From Mucilaginibacter yixingensis (GTDB lineage Bacteria; Bacteroidota; Bacteroidia; Sphingobacteriales; Sphingobacteriaceae), in the NCBI RefSeq assembly GCF_041080815.1, contig NZ_CP160205.1, positions 2,728,001-2,792,000 of the forward strand: a stretch of 64,000 nucleotides of DNA, given 5' to 3'. The notes below the pieces were generated by a model. That model was not told the origin of the DNA. It was given only the letters and a program-made list of their open reading frames with translations, and did not search any database. A program made the translations under genes and the position numbers. Below, one piece after another: positions 52,128 to 61,285 of this stretch. Positions within the stretch are counted from its first letter, which is position 1; each line of letters opens with the position of its first letter.

Positions 52128-55001
52128 TCACTCTCCAGGACCGCCAGGACCGCCGCCAAAATCAGGACCACCGCGACCAGGGCCGCGGAAACCACCAGGA
52201 CCACCATCAGGGGGGCTAGGACGCTGTCCCGCAAACTTTTGCAAGCGTAATGTGAAGCTGAGCAGGAAGTACCTGCCTAAACGATTGCTCTGTGTTTGCG
52301 TAATATAGCTACCACTTTGCGTGGTAGAAAAACCGGTGTTTTGGTTAAATAAATCAAAGGCTGATAACCTTAGTGCGCCTACATTTTGTTTCAAAAACTT
52401 CTTTTCAACGTAAGCATTCAGGATATTAGGATTGGTAGCACCGGCATATCCATAATAAAGCGCTTTTGAATAATCATAGCTCAGCGTCCAGGTGCCGAAG
52501 TAGTTTTTACCATTAGCGCCCAGCGTCAACGTTCTGAAATTGTTGTTCAGGTTGTTCTGTGTTAACGAGTTGTTGGTACGTGTAATACCATAGCTGCCAT
52601 TTATCTCGGCATCAATCACATTCGTTATATCTGTACGGAAGCGGATGCCCTGAGTAAGGTTAAGGCTCTTGGCCAAGTTTTTCTCGGTAGTCATTTCATA
52701 AGTAGTCGGCGCTACGTTGCTGATATAAGAAATGTTATTGCTATAGCTAATGTTACCGTTAAACATCAGCGTATAACGTCGCTCCTGCCAGGGCTTGGCA
52801 TATACATAGTTGCCAGATGCGGTATAGAAACCGTCCGCGTTCTGATATCTGGTTAATATGGTACCCGCCAGGTTTTTATCTGGCGTATACGTGGTTGGGT
52901 AAGTGATGCTATTGGCAACAATTTTATTGCTGGTTTGGGTGAAGCCCAGGTTGGCAAAGAACACGTTACCCGACTGAAAATCAAACTGATTATACCTGAT
53001 GGATACATTGTTGTTAAACTCTGGCTTCAAACTGGCGTTACCCTGAACCGGGTACAGGCTGTTAGAAAAATCGGTAACAGGTTGCAGCTCGCTATACGTA
53101 GGCTGATTGCTGGCCCCGCTATAGTTAAAGTTGAACGACTGGCTGCGCGACATGTTATAAACAAAACGAGCCGTAGGCGCAAAGTTTAGCGTAGTTACAC
53201 GCGTATCAACACCGGCTTTAGCCGAGTAGCCATCCAGCATAGTTGGCTGCAGGCCAATGCCCAGGGTATAATTGTATTTCTGTTCGATGAAACGATAGTT
53301 AAGGCCAACACGGTTGGTAATGAAATTGAAGGCATAATCATTGCTCAGCAAATCATAGCGGTTACGCACGTTGCCTGTAGCAAGCGTATCGGTTTCTTTA
53401 TCAGATGTGGTACGGCCATAGTGATAGGCATAGTTCAGCTCCATGAATGAGCGTTTGCTCAGTGGCTCCATATAAGAAAACTGGGTACCGATACTATCCA
53501 ACCTGACGTTGGTGCTGATCAGTTGGTTGGCAGGAGCACTGCGTGTACCCGCTATATAATCATAAACAGGATTTTGCGTTTGCGTTAATGAGGTTGATCC
53601 CGCGCTAACATTAACGCTGAAGTTACGACCGGAAGTACCAAATTTATGGAGATACAACACGTTGGTGCCATAATTTGGCGATGTTGAATTGAGCGTAGAT
53701 GTTAAATTATAGTTGCTGATAGTAGCGTTATTCCGCGTAAGCAAACTACCCTGTGTTAGCGATGTATTAACACCGGCGTAGCTAAACGTTGGGGATATTT
53801 TCACATAGTTCAAATCGTTCGGTTTGTATTCAATGTTGAGGTTAAAACGATGATTGAGCTTATCGTCAGTCTGATTATTATTGGTATTGTTAATACTTGG
53901 CGACGTTAACGAAGTATTATTCTGAATAGTTGAACTGATGGTATTCACGGTATTATCAGAAAAGCTATAGCTACCATAAACGGTTGTATATTTCCCCCAC
54001 TGATCACGATAGTTCAAACCCGCAGAGCGGGTATCGGTAATACCATTGCTGTTTGCCGATGTACCCGGACCGCCCGGGCCACCACCACCGCGGCCACCAG
54101 GACCGCCGCTACGCGGACCGCCACCACCAAAGCTAAAAAGACTGGTATTTGTATTATTGAAATTAACCAACCCTGCCACCTGCTGATCGCCGTTGAACTT
54201 AAACAGGGTACCCGATACCAGGTGCCTGCTATCTGCATCCTTACTAACCACAGCATCTTGTGCATCGGCACCGCCGCCAACATTGGCCTGGCCAAAGTAG
54301 CCGTAGTTTTTATCGGCCTTAATAGTAATATTTAGCACCTTTTCTGGCTCGCCGGTCTTCAGGCCTGTCAGATTAGCCTGATCGCCGTAGTCATCAATAA
54401 TTTGTATGTTTTGTACAATGTTAGCTGGCAGGTTTTGAGTGGCGGTCTTTACGTCGCCATTAAAGAAATCTTTACCGTTTACACGCACTTTGGTTACGCT
54501 TTTGCCCTGGGCGGTTACATTGCCGTCTTTATCTACATCTACACCCGGCAGTTTCTTAATCACATCTTCTACCGGCGCCCCCTCCTGCACTTTATAGGCG
54601 TTAGCGTTAAACTCAATGGTATCCTCCTTCAATTTAACAGGATTAACGCCGGTTACCGTAACCGTTTTAAGTACTGTTGAACTGGTTTTTAGTACGATAG
54701 CCGGAAGGTTGATCAACGTACCGGCATCCGCAGGTGCATAATTTTGTTTGAAGTTGTTATAGCCAATAGCAGAGATATGCAATGCAAACTGGCTTGCCGG
54801 GATATTCTTAATAGTAAAAGTACCGTTCATGCCGGTACTGAGCGATACACTGTCTTTTCCGGTTAGCAAAGTAACGGTAGCGCCGGGGACGGTTAGCCCC
54901 GTAGTGTCTTTAACCAAACCGGTTACAGTATAGCTTTTTTGGGCTATTGCCAGCTTGGTTAAAACCACCAATAATATGAGTGATAAAATTCTTTTTAACA
55001 T
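52128..55001 (-). CDS. TonB-dependent receptor-like protein with Gly/Pro-rich loop and tail
   Basis: A 957-residue outer-membrane protein: signal (to IAQ-21), carboxypeptidase-like domain (VTGLVKDTTGLTVPGATV), plug (KKLPGVDVDKDGNVTAQG, KVRVNGKDFF) and barrel. Unusual parts are a Gly-rich loop at 291-313 (GGGGPRSGGPGG) and a C-terminal extension at ~925-957 (PPDGGPGGFRGPGRGG) after the point where the barrel would end. Similar Gly-rich sequence occurs in the next gene, the ankyrin protein. The operon continues with DUF2271 and a PepSY reductase, so iron, haem or another redox cofactor is a plausible cargo. Confidence 0.85.
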   Translation of the reverse strand: MLKRILSLILLVVLTKLAIAQKSYTVTGLVKDTTGLTVPGATVTLLTGKDSVSLSTGMNGTFTIKNIPASQFALHISAIGYNNFKQNYAPADAGTLINLPAIVLKTSSTVLKTVTVTGVNPVKLKEDTIEFNANAYKVQEGAPVEDVIKKLPGVDVDKDGNVTAQGKSVTKVRVNGKDFFNGDVKTATQNLPANIVQNIQIIDDYGDQANLTGLKTGEPEKVLNITIKADKNYGYFGQANVGGGADAQDAVVSKDADSRHLVSGTLFKFNGDQQVAGLVNFNNTNTSLFSFGGGGPRSGGPGGRGGGGPGGPGTSANSNGITDTRSAGLNYRDQWGKYTTVYGSYSFSDNTVNTISSTIQNNTSLTSPSINNTNNNQTDDKLNHRFNLNIEYKPNDLNYVKISPTFSYAGVNTSLTQGSLLTRNNATISNYNLTSTLNSTSPNYGTNVLYLHKFGTSGRNFSVNVSAGSTSLTQTQNPVYDYIAGTRSAPANQLISTNVRLDSIGTQFSYMEPLSKRSFMELNYAYHYGRTTSDKETDTLATGNVRNRYDLLSNDYAFNFITNRVGLNYRFIEQKYNYTLGIGLQPTMLDGYSAKAGVDTRVTTLNFAPTARFVYNMSRSQSFNFNYSGASNQPTYSELQPVTDFSNSLYPVQGNASLKPEFNNNVSIRYNQFDFQSGNVFFANLGFTQTSNKIVANSITYPTTYTPDKNLAGTILTRYQNADGFYTASGNYVYAKPWQERRYTLMFNGNISYSNNISYISNVAPTTYEMTTEKNLAKSLNLTQGIRFRTDITNVIDAEINGSYGITRTNNSLTQNNLNNNFRTLTLGANGKNYFGTWTLSYDYSKALYYGYAGATNPNILNAYVEKKFLKQNVGALRLSAFDLFNQNTGFSTTQSGSYITQTQSNRLGRYFLLSFTLRLQKFAGQRPSPPDGGPGGFRGPGRGGPDFGGGPGGPGE

Positions 55002-55013
55002 AACGTTTCGAGC

Positions 55014-55039
55014 TTATTATGGCGCAATATGCATAATAA
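55014..55039 (-). promoter_or_regulatory. 8-bp inverted repeat upstream of the receptor-ankyrin operon
   Basis: TTATTATG (55014-55021) and CATAATAA (55032-55039) pair perfectly with a 10-base spacer, 13 bases upstream of the start codon. A repressor operator is possible; no regulator is assigned. Confidence 0.35.
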
Positions 55040-55249
55040 CGGAGCGGCAAATTTGAAAAGTAGACGAGCAGGCAGAATATGGCGACGATTCCCACCAATG
55101 AGACGACGGCTTTTACGCACACGTGCACAAATTCAGATCCATGCAATCAATCTCAATAAAATTGCAGTTAGATTTCAATCGGGGTAGTTAAAGCAATTAA
55201 CTGGCGTATTTGCTATCTTCGAGACTTCTACCGAACTTATCATCTTTCT

Positions 55250-56560
55250 ATGAAGCAGCCCCTTTCAAAGCCCACACAATTTAAACCGTGGATTGCCTAC
55301 CGCAACTACGTAGAAGCGGCTTTGCAGCCGCCATCGGCCGGGCAAACCAGAGACGCCGAATATTTGTCAAATCGCCTGTTTACCCAGGCTATAGTTTACG
55401 GTTTACCTGCCGGTTTTTTGGCGCTTATTCCGGCTGTGTACGTTTCTTTAAAAAAAGGGAATTTATACCTGAGCATTTTCGGCACGGTTATGATGCTGGT
55501 AGTGGCACTGGTTTCACTCGTTCCACGCTTGCCCATGTCGCTACGCAAATTAACCGTTTCCGGTGCCCTTGTGCTTACTGCCGTTATGCTCATTGCTTTT
55601 ATGGGGTCATTCGGTATAGGCTGTACTTACCTGCTTACCTGCAGCGCATTTTACGCGCTGCATTTCTCCGGTAAATTTGCGTGGCGGGCCATGTGGGTCA
55701 ATATTGGTGTATGCTTAGCATTTGCGTTAGGTATAGCTTTAAAACTAATCCATACTGAAGCGCTGGCAAAAGTGACACTGATGGACTGGCTTACCTATTC
55801 GGTCAACTTTCTATTTTTGAATAGTGTTATTGTGGTAATGATCCGCCAAACCATTGCCCGGCTGGAACGCACCATGCGCAAGGAGGCCGAAATTCACGAA
55901 GAACTAAAAAATGAGTTTTTTGAAAAGCAGCTTTTGCACCTTTCACTGCGCGAGTCTGAAAAACGGTACCGAACGTTGTTTACACTAAGCCCATCAGCCA
56001 AATTGGTCTTTAGTATTGAGACGCTAAATTTTTTAGAGACCAATAAAGCGGCAACTGAAATTTATGGCTATTCAGAAAAAGAATTTCTGGAACTAAGGCT
56101 AACAGACCTTCATTTGGATGAAGACATCCCCTTTCTGTTAAAATATATCGAGGAAGAGCCTCATACTGATGGCTCCCTCCCAACGCTCGTCGCCCGGCAC
56201 ATTCGCAAAGACGGCTCACTAATACATGTGGAAGTGCTGCGCAGCAATATCAGCCTAAAAGGAAAATCGGCGCGGATGATTGTGGTTAATGATATTACCC
56301 GGCAGGTAGAGCAGGTAGAAGCTATCCAAAAACAAAATGAAAAGCTGAAGGAGATTGCCTATATTCAATCGCACCTGGTGCGGATGCCGCTCACCAAAAT
56401 CATGGCACTCACCCAACTTATTGCCGACGAATTTAAAGGCAATGGCGACCCCAAATTATTGGAAGCCCTTTCTCAATCTGCAGACGAACTGGACCAGCAC
56501 ATCCGCAAGATTATTGGAGAAACGTCAACCATTCTGGATTATCCGGATAAAAAAAAGTGA
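55250..56560 (+). CDS. Membrane PAS sensor with histidine-kinase dimerisation segment but no ATPase domain
   Basis: A 436-residue protein: about six membrane segments (44-200), a coiled linker, a PAS domain (~228-345: RYRTLFTLSPSAKLVFSIE ... RMIVVNDITRQ), then a HisKA-like region, YIQSHLVRMPLTKIMALTQL, with His375. The frame stops after TILDYPDKKK, within a terminator hairpin, where a kinase would continue with its N and G boxes. Nothing resembling an ATPase domain follows. It may be phosphorylated by another kinase or act by heterodimerisation. Proteins of this shape recur in Sphingobacteriaceae, so it is probably not a simple truncation. Confidence 0.75.
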   Translation: MKQPLSKPTQFKPWIAYRNYVEAALQPPSAGQTRDAEYLSNRLFTQAIVYGLPAGFLALIPAVYVSLKKGNLYLSIFGTVMMLVVALVSLVPRLPMSLRKLTVSGALVLTAVMLIAFMGSFGIGCTYLLTCSAFYALHFSGKFAWRAMWVNIGVCLAFALGIALKLIHTEALAKVTLMDWLTYSVNFLFLNSVIVVMIRQTIARLERTMRKEAEIHEELKNEFFEKQLLHLSLRESEKRYRTLFTLSPSAKLVFSIETLNFLETNKAATEIYGYSEKEFLELRLTDLHLDEDIPFLLKYIEEEPHTDGSLPTLVARHIRKDGSLIHVEVLRSNISLKGKSARMIVVNDITRQVEQVEAIQKQNEKLKEIAYIQSHLVRMPLTKIMALTQLIADEFKGNGDPKLLEALSQSADELDQHIRKIIGETSTILDYPDKKK

Positions 56561-56591
56561 GTGGGCACATATAACATGCACCCGCTCACTT
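56555..56591. terminator. Bidirectional terminator overlapping the PAS gene stop codon
   Basis: AAGTGAGTGGG (56555-56565) pairs with CCCGCTCACTT (56581-56591), one G-T; the TGA stop lies inside the first arm. A and T runs flank both sides. Confidence 0.8.
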
Positions 56592-56616
56592 TTATTCATC
56601 ATCATCAAACTTATTA

Positions 56617-57372
56617 TTATAAGTTATACATACCCCCATCGGCAATCAGCTCAGATCCTAACAGGAAAGTAGAATCATCAGACGCAAAGAAGGTAACCAC
56701 CTTGGCCAGTTCTTCCATGGTACCAAAACGGCCAATAGGCACTTGTTCAACAATGGCATTTCCCATTTGTTGTAATTGTTCCTGGGTAAGGCCAAGCTTA
56801 TCGGTTGAGTGGAACGGGGTGCCCACCGGACCGGGGCTTACCGCATTTACACGTATTTTGCGCGGCAATAGCTCGGCAGCCAGGTTTTTAGTAAGCGATA
56901 ACAAGGCAGCTTTACTTGCAGCATAAACGCTGGCACCAGCCATGCCAATATGGGCATTGATAGAAGTATTAAAGACAATGGAACCGCCCTCCTTTACCAG
57001 TGGTAATAATTGTTGCAGGCTAAAATAAGCACCTTTAAAGTTGATGTCCATAATCTCATCAAACATCTCTTCGGTCATTTGTTCAACAGAGTTAAACTTG
57101 CCCATACCGGCATTGATAAAAACAATATCTATCTGCGGAGCTATAGCTTTCACTTTATTACCCAACTCTTTTATCTGTTGCATGCTGTTGCTATCGGCAA
57201 CTACACCAAAGGCGCTTTCGCCCAGTTGGGCAACGGCCTCATCTATTGATTTCTGGTTACGACCGGTGATGATCACTTTGGCGCCCTGAGCTATAAACTC
57301 TTGTGCTGTGGCAAAACCGATACCGCTGTTTCCACCGGTAATTACTGCTGTTTTATTGGCTAATTTTTTCAT
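56617..57372 (-). CDS. SDR-family oxidoreductase
   Basis: A 251-residue classical short-chain dehydrogenase: TGGNSGIG at 12-19 for NAD(P), NAGMG, a Ser in FNTSINAH, the YAASK active-site Tyr/Lys and SPGPVGTPF. It is divergent from an HxlR regulator, a common pairing in which the regulator controls the oxidoreductase. Substrate unknown. Confidence 0.9.
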   Translation of the reverse strand: MKKLANKTAVITGGNSGIGFATAQEFIAQGAKVIITGRNQKSIDEAVAQLGESAFGVVADSNSMQQIKELGNKVKAIAPQIDIVFINAGMGKFNSVEQMTEEMFDEIMDINFKGAYFSLQQLLPLVKEGGSIVFNTSINAHIGMAGASVYAASKAALLSLTKNLAAELLPRKIRVNAVSPGPVGTPFHSTDKLGLTQEQLQQMGNAIVEQVPIGRFGTMEELAKVVTFFASDDSTFLLGSELIADGGMYNL

Positions 57373-57426
57373 TACTTTTGTTTTAGTAGCACAAATCTAC
57401 ATTGGGATTGAACCCGCGTCAAGAAT

Positions 57427-57445
57427 GTACCATTTTGTACGGTAC
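57427..57445. promoter_or_regulatory. Candidate HxlR operator, GTACC-N9-GGTAC
   Basis: GTACC (57427-57431) and GGTAC (57441-57445) form an inverted repeat with a further GTAC in the middle, in the 131-bp gap between the divergent SDR and HxlR genes. Confidence 0.45.
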
Positions 57446-57503
57446 GCACTAAAAAGTAGGTTATGGCTGCGTTTGAAGATAGCGAAACTTTGCGTTTTTT
57501 AAA

Positions 57504-57899
57504 ATGACAAAACAAAGACATCCCGAATACACCTGCGCCATGTCAGCAGCGCTCAGCGTAATAACCGGCAAGTGGAAAATCCAAATTCTAAACCAGTTAA
57601 TGAGCGGCCCGATGCGTTACAGCGAGATCCACCGCAACATTCTCGGCCTTACCGAAAAGATGCTTTCGCAGCAATTACGGGAGCTGGAAGAAGATAAGAT
57701 CATCCATCGCACAGTGTACCCAGAGGTTCCACCACGCGTTGAATATACTTTTACCGACCTGGGCAAAGAGCTGGCCACTATTTTCTATGCCCTAGAAAAA
57801 TGGGGCGCAAACTTTTTGACGGCCAACCGCGATAGCATTAAAGTAGCAGATGAAAGCTGTTACACCTTCAGGGAGATGCCTAAAGAGATGATTGCTTAA
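57504..57899 (+). CDS. HxlR-family transcriptional regulator
   Basis: A 131-residue winged-helix protein: EYTCAMSAALSVITGKWKI with the conserved N-terminal Cys of redox or electrophile-responsive HxlR/HypR members, then ILNQLMSGPMRYSEIHRNI and LTEKMLSQQLRELEEDKII. Likely represses or activates the divergent SDR gene in response to electrophile or oxidative stress. Confidence 0.9.
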   Translation: MTKQRHPEYTCAMSAALSVITGKWKIQILNQLMSGPMRYSEIHRNILGLTEKMLSQQLRELEEDKIIHRTVYPEVPPRVEYTFTDLGKELATIFYALEKWGANFLTANRDSIKVADESCYTFREMPKEMIA

Positions 57900-57913
57900 T
57901 AGCTCCTACCTTG

Positions 57914-58396
57914 TTATTTTTCGGCAGGCTCAAACAGTTCTATCTTGTTGCCTTCCATGTCCAGAATATGCGCAAATTTGCCGTACTCATAGGTTTCAAC
58001 TTTGTCTAATACGGTTACGCCTTCCTTTTTCAATTCTTCTACCAACGCTTCCAGGTTTTCAACCCTGTAGTTAATCATAAAGTCTTTGGTTGAGGGTTCA
58101 AAATACTTGGTCTTTTCTGCAAAGGGCGTCCACAGTGTGTATCCTTTGTTGGTGGTGTCGGTACCATGATGCCAGTCGAACTTGGCTCCGTACGGACTCA
58201 CATCAAAACCGAGATGGGTTTTGTACCATTCTCTCATCTTTTCAGGATCATTGCATTTAAAGAAAATGCCGCCAATACCGGTTACTCGTTTCATTTTTAT
58301 ATTGTTTTGATTGGATTTGGTTAAAACTGATTTAAATGCGAAACCAGAACCGAATGATGTGGCCAATGCCAAAATTACAGCTACGTTTTTGATCAT
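57914..58396 (-). CDS. VOC/glyoxalase-family protein
   Basis: A VOC domain in residues ~36-160 (GIGGIFFKCNDPEKMREWY ... ILDMEGNKIELFEP). The frame opens at 58396 with a hydrophobic, signal-like segment (NVAVILALATSFGSGFAF); the usual family start would be Met35, MKRVTGIGG, at 58294. An exported or membrane-tethered form is possible. Predicted small-molecule isomerase, dioxygenase or resistance protein; substrate unknown. Confidence 0.8.
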   Translation of the reverse strand: MIKNVAVILALATSFGSGFAFKSVLTKSNQNNIKMKRVTGIGGIFFKCNDPEKMREWYKTHLGFDVSPYGAKFDWHHGTDTTNKGYTLWTPFAEKTKYFEPSTKDFMINYRVENLEALVEELKKEGVTVLDKVETYEYGKFAHILDMEGNKIELFEPAEK

Positions 58397-58507
58397 CTGC
58401 TTGTGTGTTTAAGTTGGTGTTTTCGCTGATTGGGGTTAACGTAAATTTATGATTTTTTGGCTGTTATTGTAACAGCTAACCAGAATCAAATCACAACTAA
58501 ACAGCAT

Positions 58508-58543
58508 AAAAAAAGTCCTCCACGGCATTACCGGGAGGACTTT
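58508..58543 (-). terminator. Terminator after the TonB receptor gene
   Basis: AAAGTCCTCC (58512-58521) pairs perfectly with GGAGGACTTT (58534-58543); on the minus strand the stem is followed by a run of T. Confidence 0.88.
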
Positions 58544-58565
58544 CATTATCATCACTATCAGTTTA

Positions 58566-60734
58566 CTAAAGCACCTTTATTCTGATGCCTGCATTTACTA
58601 CTGCCCCATCCAGCGGTGCGTAAATGTCTTTAAAGATTGGGCTTGATGTTGGCCCAGTGTAAATCTGCCCCCATTTGCTCTGGCGCTGGTCGGTCAGGTT
58701 TTCGGCATTGATGAATATGTCAAAATGCTTCCACATCTTTTGTACCAACAAGCCAAAGGTCCAATAACCGCGACCGGTAGTACCGTCGCCCAATAGTTGT
58801 GAGCTGGTATAAAAGCCCTCCACACCTGCACGGAAACAGTTTTCGATCTCATAGGTTACGTCAGCATTTAACTGATGCTTCGGTGTGAGCGTTTGTGCGC
58901 TAGTCAATCCATTAAAGTGGCGCTGCACATCGGTATAGGTATAGCCCAGATAAATGCCCAGTTCATCCATCAGCAATTTAACATTGGTTTCTGCGCCTTT
59001 GCTGGTCAGGTAGCCCGGCGCGTTAACAAAGGCATTGTGTTGCAGCACCAGCGGATCATTCACCTTGGTCAAGAAAACCAGCTGGTTAACCTGTAGAAAA
59101 GCATGACCTACTGCGCCTTTGTAGTTAACATCGGCATTGACACCTGCAGAATGCTCGGCCTTAATGGCACCAACGTTTAACGGTTGGAGATAGCGGTAGC
59201 CTTGCTCTTCAGCATCATCGTTAAAAATATCGGGCATCTTATAGCCCAAACCGCCACCAATGCGGCTGCTCCAATGTTCATCCAGCGTAAACAGTGTATT
59301 TACGCGCGGCAACAGGAACACGCCGTTTGATGGCGCCGCCGGCGATGGCGTATTGCCATCCAGCCTTAAACCGCTCTCAACCGCAAACCATTTGGCAGGC
59401 TTAAAGGTATTCTGCGCAAATACGCCACAGGTATTGCGGCTATAGCCCAGGTTTACACTGCCATTTTGAGGTGTTAGTTTATCGGTCCATATATCGGCAC
59501 CGGCCACCCAGCTGGCATATTTACCGTTACGCACGTAGTTGGCCTCGGTATAAGATGATACCTGCGCTCCCTTAAAGCTGAACTGCGGCTGGTTGATGCT
59601 TCTGTTAAAGTAACCTACAGTGTTCTTAAAATTAAGCTGGCTGGCACTATCTAACTGGTGGGTATAAGATAACTGAGACGACAAACGATCACTGATATTA
59701 TGCTCGAAGTATTGGTGCTGGCTATCGGTATTACCGGCAATCACCTGTATATCTCCGCCTAAGCGGTCTTCGTGCATTACGTTAACACCCAACCACAACG
59801 AATCTTTGCTGCCCATTTTCCAGAACAGTTTAGGATTAACCATAAAGCGGTTGGTTTTGGGGATGGCGGAGAAACCGGTATTACCCGCGTCAAAAGCGCC
59901 GTTGTAGTTATAAGAGCTAAAGATGGTTGTACCTACGTTTTTCCATTGCTTGCTGTAAAAGCCGCTTGCATCAGTGCCTTTTGCGGTGTTCTGGTTAATC
60001 AGGAATGACAGTTCGGGCTTTTTTGAAGGGGTTTTGCTGATAAGGTTAACCAAACCTGCAATAGCGCCGCCACCATATAGTGTAGAGGCCGATCCTTTAA
60101 TAATCTCTACCTGTTTTAAGTTAAGGGGCGATACCTGTACCAGGCTTAACCCGCCTGAAAAACCATCATACATTGGCAAGCCGTCTTGCAGCAACTGCGT
60201 GTAACGGCTATCCAAACCCTGAATACGGAAACTGGCCATACCACTCACCGGCGAGGTGTTTTGAACGTGCACGCCGGTAATCTCGCCCAGCAGCATCCGA
60301 ATGTCGCCGGGACGCATGGTACCTTTTTCGTCCAACTCTTCTGGAGGTAGGGCTTCAATACGGGTTGGTATATCGCTCCGGTTCCGACCTGTACGGTTGG
60401 TTTGGATCACCACCTCGGCCAACTCGCCCGACATCGGCTCCAGAAAAACTTCTATGTTTTGATCAGCGGTTTTCAGCGGAAAAGTAAATGTCTTTTCCTG
60501 AGCCATATAGCTCACCATGCTAATCTTTACATCGTATTTCCCGGCAGGGATATTTTTAATAGTGATACGACCACTTGTATCTGAAACTGCTCCAATTTTA
60601 AGAACTGGAATATAAGCCGTGGCACCGACCAAAGACTGTTTAGACTCGTCGTCTTTCACAACGAGGTGCAGGGTGTTTTGTGCGCGTGCCGAAAAAGACA
60701 GCAGCAGCACAACCCATAAAAATAGTTTGCGCAT
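58566..60734 (-). CDS. TonB-dependent receptor (CirA/BtuB-like)
   Basis: A 722-residue receptor: signal (to RAQ-19), carboxypeptidase-like domain (KDDESKQSLVGATAYIP), plug (SGELAEVVIQTNRTGRN, PGDIRMLLGEITGVHVQ, VEIIKGSASTLYGGGAIAGLVN) and barrel. The plug pattern is of the metal, haem or cobalamin receptor group rather than SusC. A small exported protein precedes it in the same direction 55 bp away. Confidence 0.88.
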   Translation of the reverse strand: MRKLFLWVVLLLSFSARAQNTLHLVVKDDESKQSLVGATAYIPVLKIGAVSDTSGRITIKNIPAGKYDVKISMVSYMAQEKTFTFPLKTADQNIEVFLEPMSGELAEVVIQTNRTGRNRSDIPTRIEALPPEELDEKGTMRPGDIRMLLGEITGVHVQNTSPVSGMASFRIQGLDSRYTQLLQDGLPMYDGFSGGLSLVQVSPLNLKQVEIIKGSASTLYGGGAIAGLVNLISKTPSKKPELSFLINQNTAKGTDASGFYSKQWKNVGTTIFSSYNYNGAFDAGNTGFSAIPKTNRFMVNPKLFWKMGSKDSLWLGVNVMHEDRLGGDIQVIAGNTDSQHQYFEHNISDRLSSQLSYTHQLDSASQLNFKNTVGYFNRSINQPQFSFKGAQVSSYTEANYVRNGKYASWVAGADIWTDKLTPQNGSVNLGYSRNTCGVFAQNTFKPAKWFAVESGLRLDGNTPSPAAPSNGVFLLPRVNTLFTLDEHWSSRIGGGLGYKMPDIFNDDAEEQGYRYLQPLNVGAIKAEHSAGVNADVNYKGAVGHAFLQVNQLVFLTKVNDPLVLQHNAFVNAPGYLTSKGAETNVKLLMDELGIYLGYTYTDVQRHFNGLTSAQTLTPKHQLNADVTYEIENCFRAGVEGFYTSSQLLGDGTTGRGYWTFGLLVQKMWKHFDIFINAENLTDQRQSKWGQIYTGPTSSPIFKDIYAPLDGAVVNAGIRIKVL

Positions 60735-60788
60735 AAAAATTTTAGCGTTTGCGTAATAAAATAAATGAATAAATAGATGGAGGTACGC

Positions 60789-61184
60789 TTACGCTAAAGG
60801 AGGGCGCAATAAAGTAGGGTGATAGTCGCTTGGGGCGGCTGATAGATAAACGGCATTGAGTATAGACATGGCCGGCATTTGCACCGGTGTACTCAAAGGC
60901 GCCGCAGGATGAATGATCACGGCAAAAACAGCAGGGTGCTGAAATTGGAAAGCAGTGGATTTGCTCGGCTGATCATGCTGGTTATGACCTAACAGATCTT
61001 TACCATTGAGCAAGTAATCGCCAACAAAATCAAATACGCCTTTATCCTCAGGCGATACCACTTTTGCATAGGCCCGATACATACCCGGCAGCTCTTTCAT
61101 CAATGAAAAATCGCCCAGCGGCAGCACAATAGCGCCGAAGAGCAGATGTCCCATCATCAAGAAAACAGCTATCCTTTTGATCAT
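60789..61184 (-). CDS. Small exported protein of unknown function with His-rich segment
   Basis: A 131-residue protein with a hydrophobic N-terminus (IAVFLMMGHLLFGAIVLPL) and several histidines (LGHNQHDQPS, FQHPAVFAVIIHPAAP), ending HPTLLRPPLA. It sits just upstream of a TonB receptor. I recognise only the general type: short proteins with a C-terminal RPP-like end are often found next to metal-related receptors in Bacteroidota. Metal binding is a guess. Confidence 0.55.
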   Translation of the reverse strand: MIKRIAVFLMMGHLLFGAIVLPLGDFSLMKELPGMYRAYAKVVSPEDKGVFDFVGDYLLNGKDLLGHNQHDQPSKSTAFQFQHPAVFAVIIHPAAPLSTPVQMPAMSILNAVYLSAAPSDYHPTLLRPPLA

Positions 61185-61236
61185 TGCTGCAAAGAAACGA
61201 AAATCATTCTATCCATACCAGAATGAATAATTAATA

Positions 61237-61278
61237 AACGTAGCCATAACGTTTAAATTATACGGTTATGGCTACGTT
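61237..61278 (-). terminator. 14-bp perfect hairpin downstream of the MFS gene
   Basis: AACGTAGCCATAAC (61237-61250) pairs with GTTATGGCTACGTT (61265-61278). The following minus-strand sequence is T-rich but without a long run. Confidence 0.65.
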
Positions 61279-61285
61279 ATAACAA

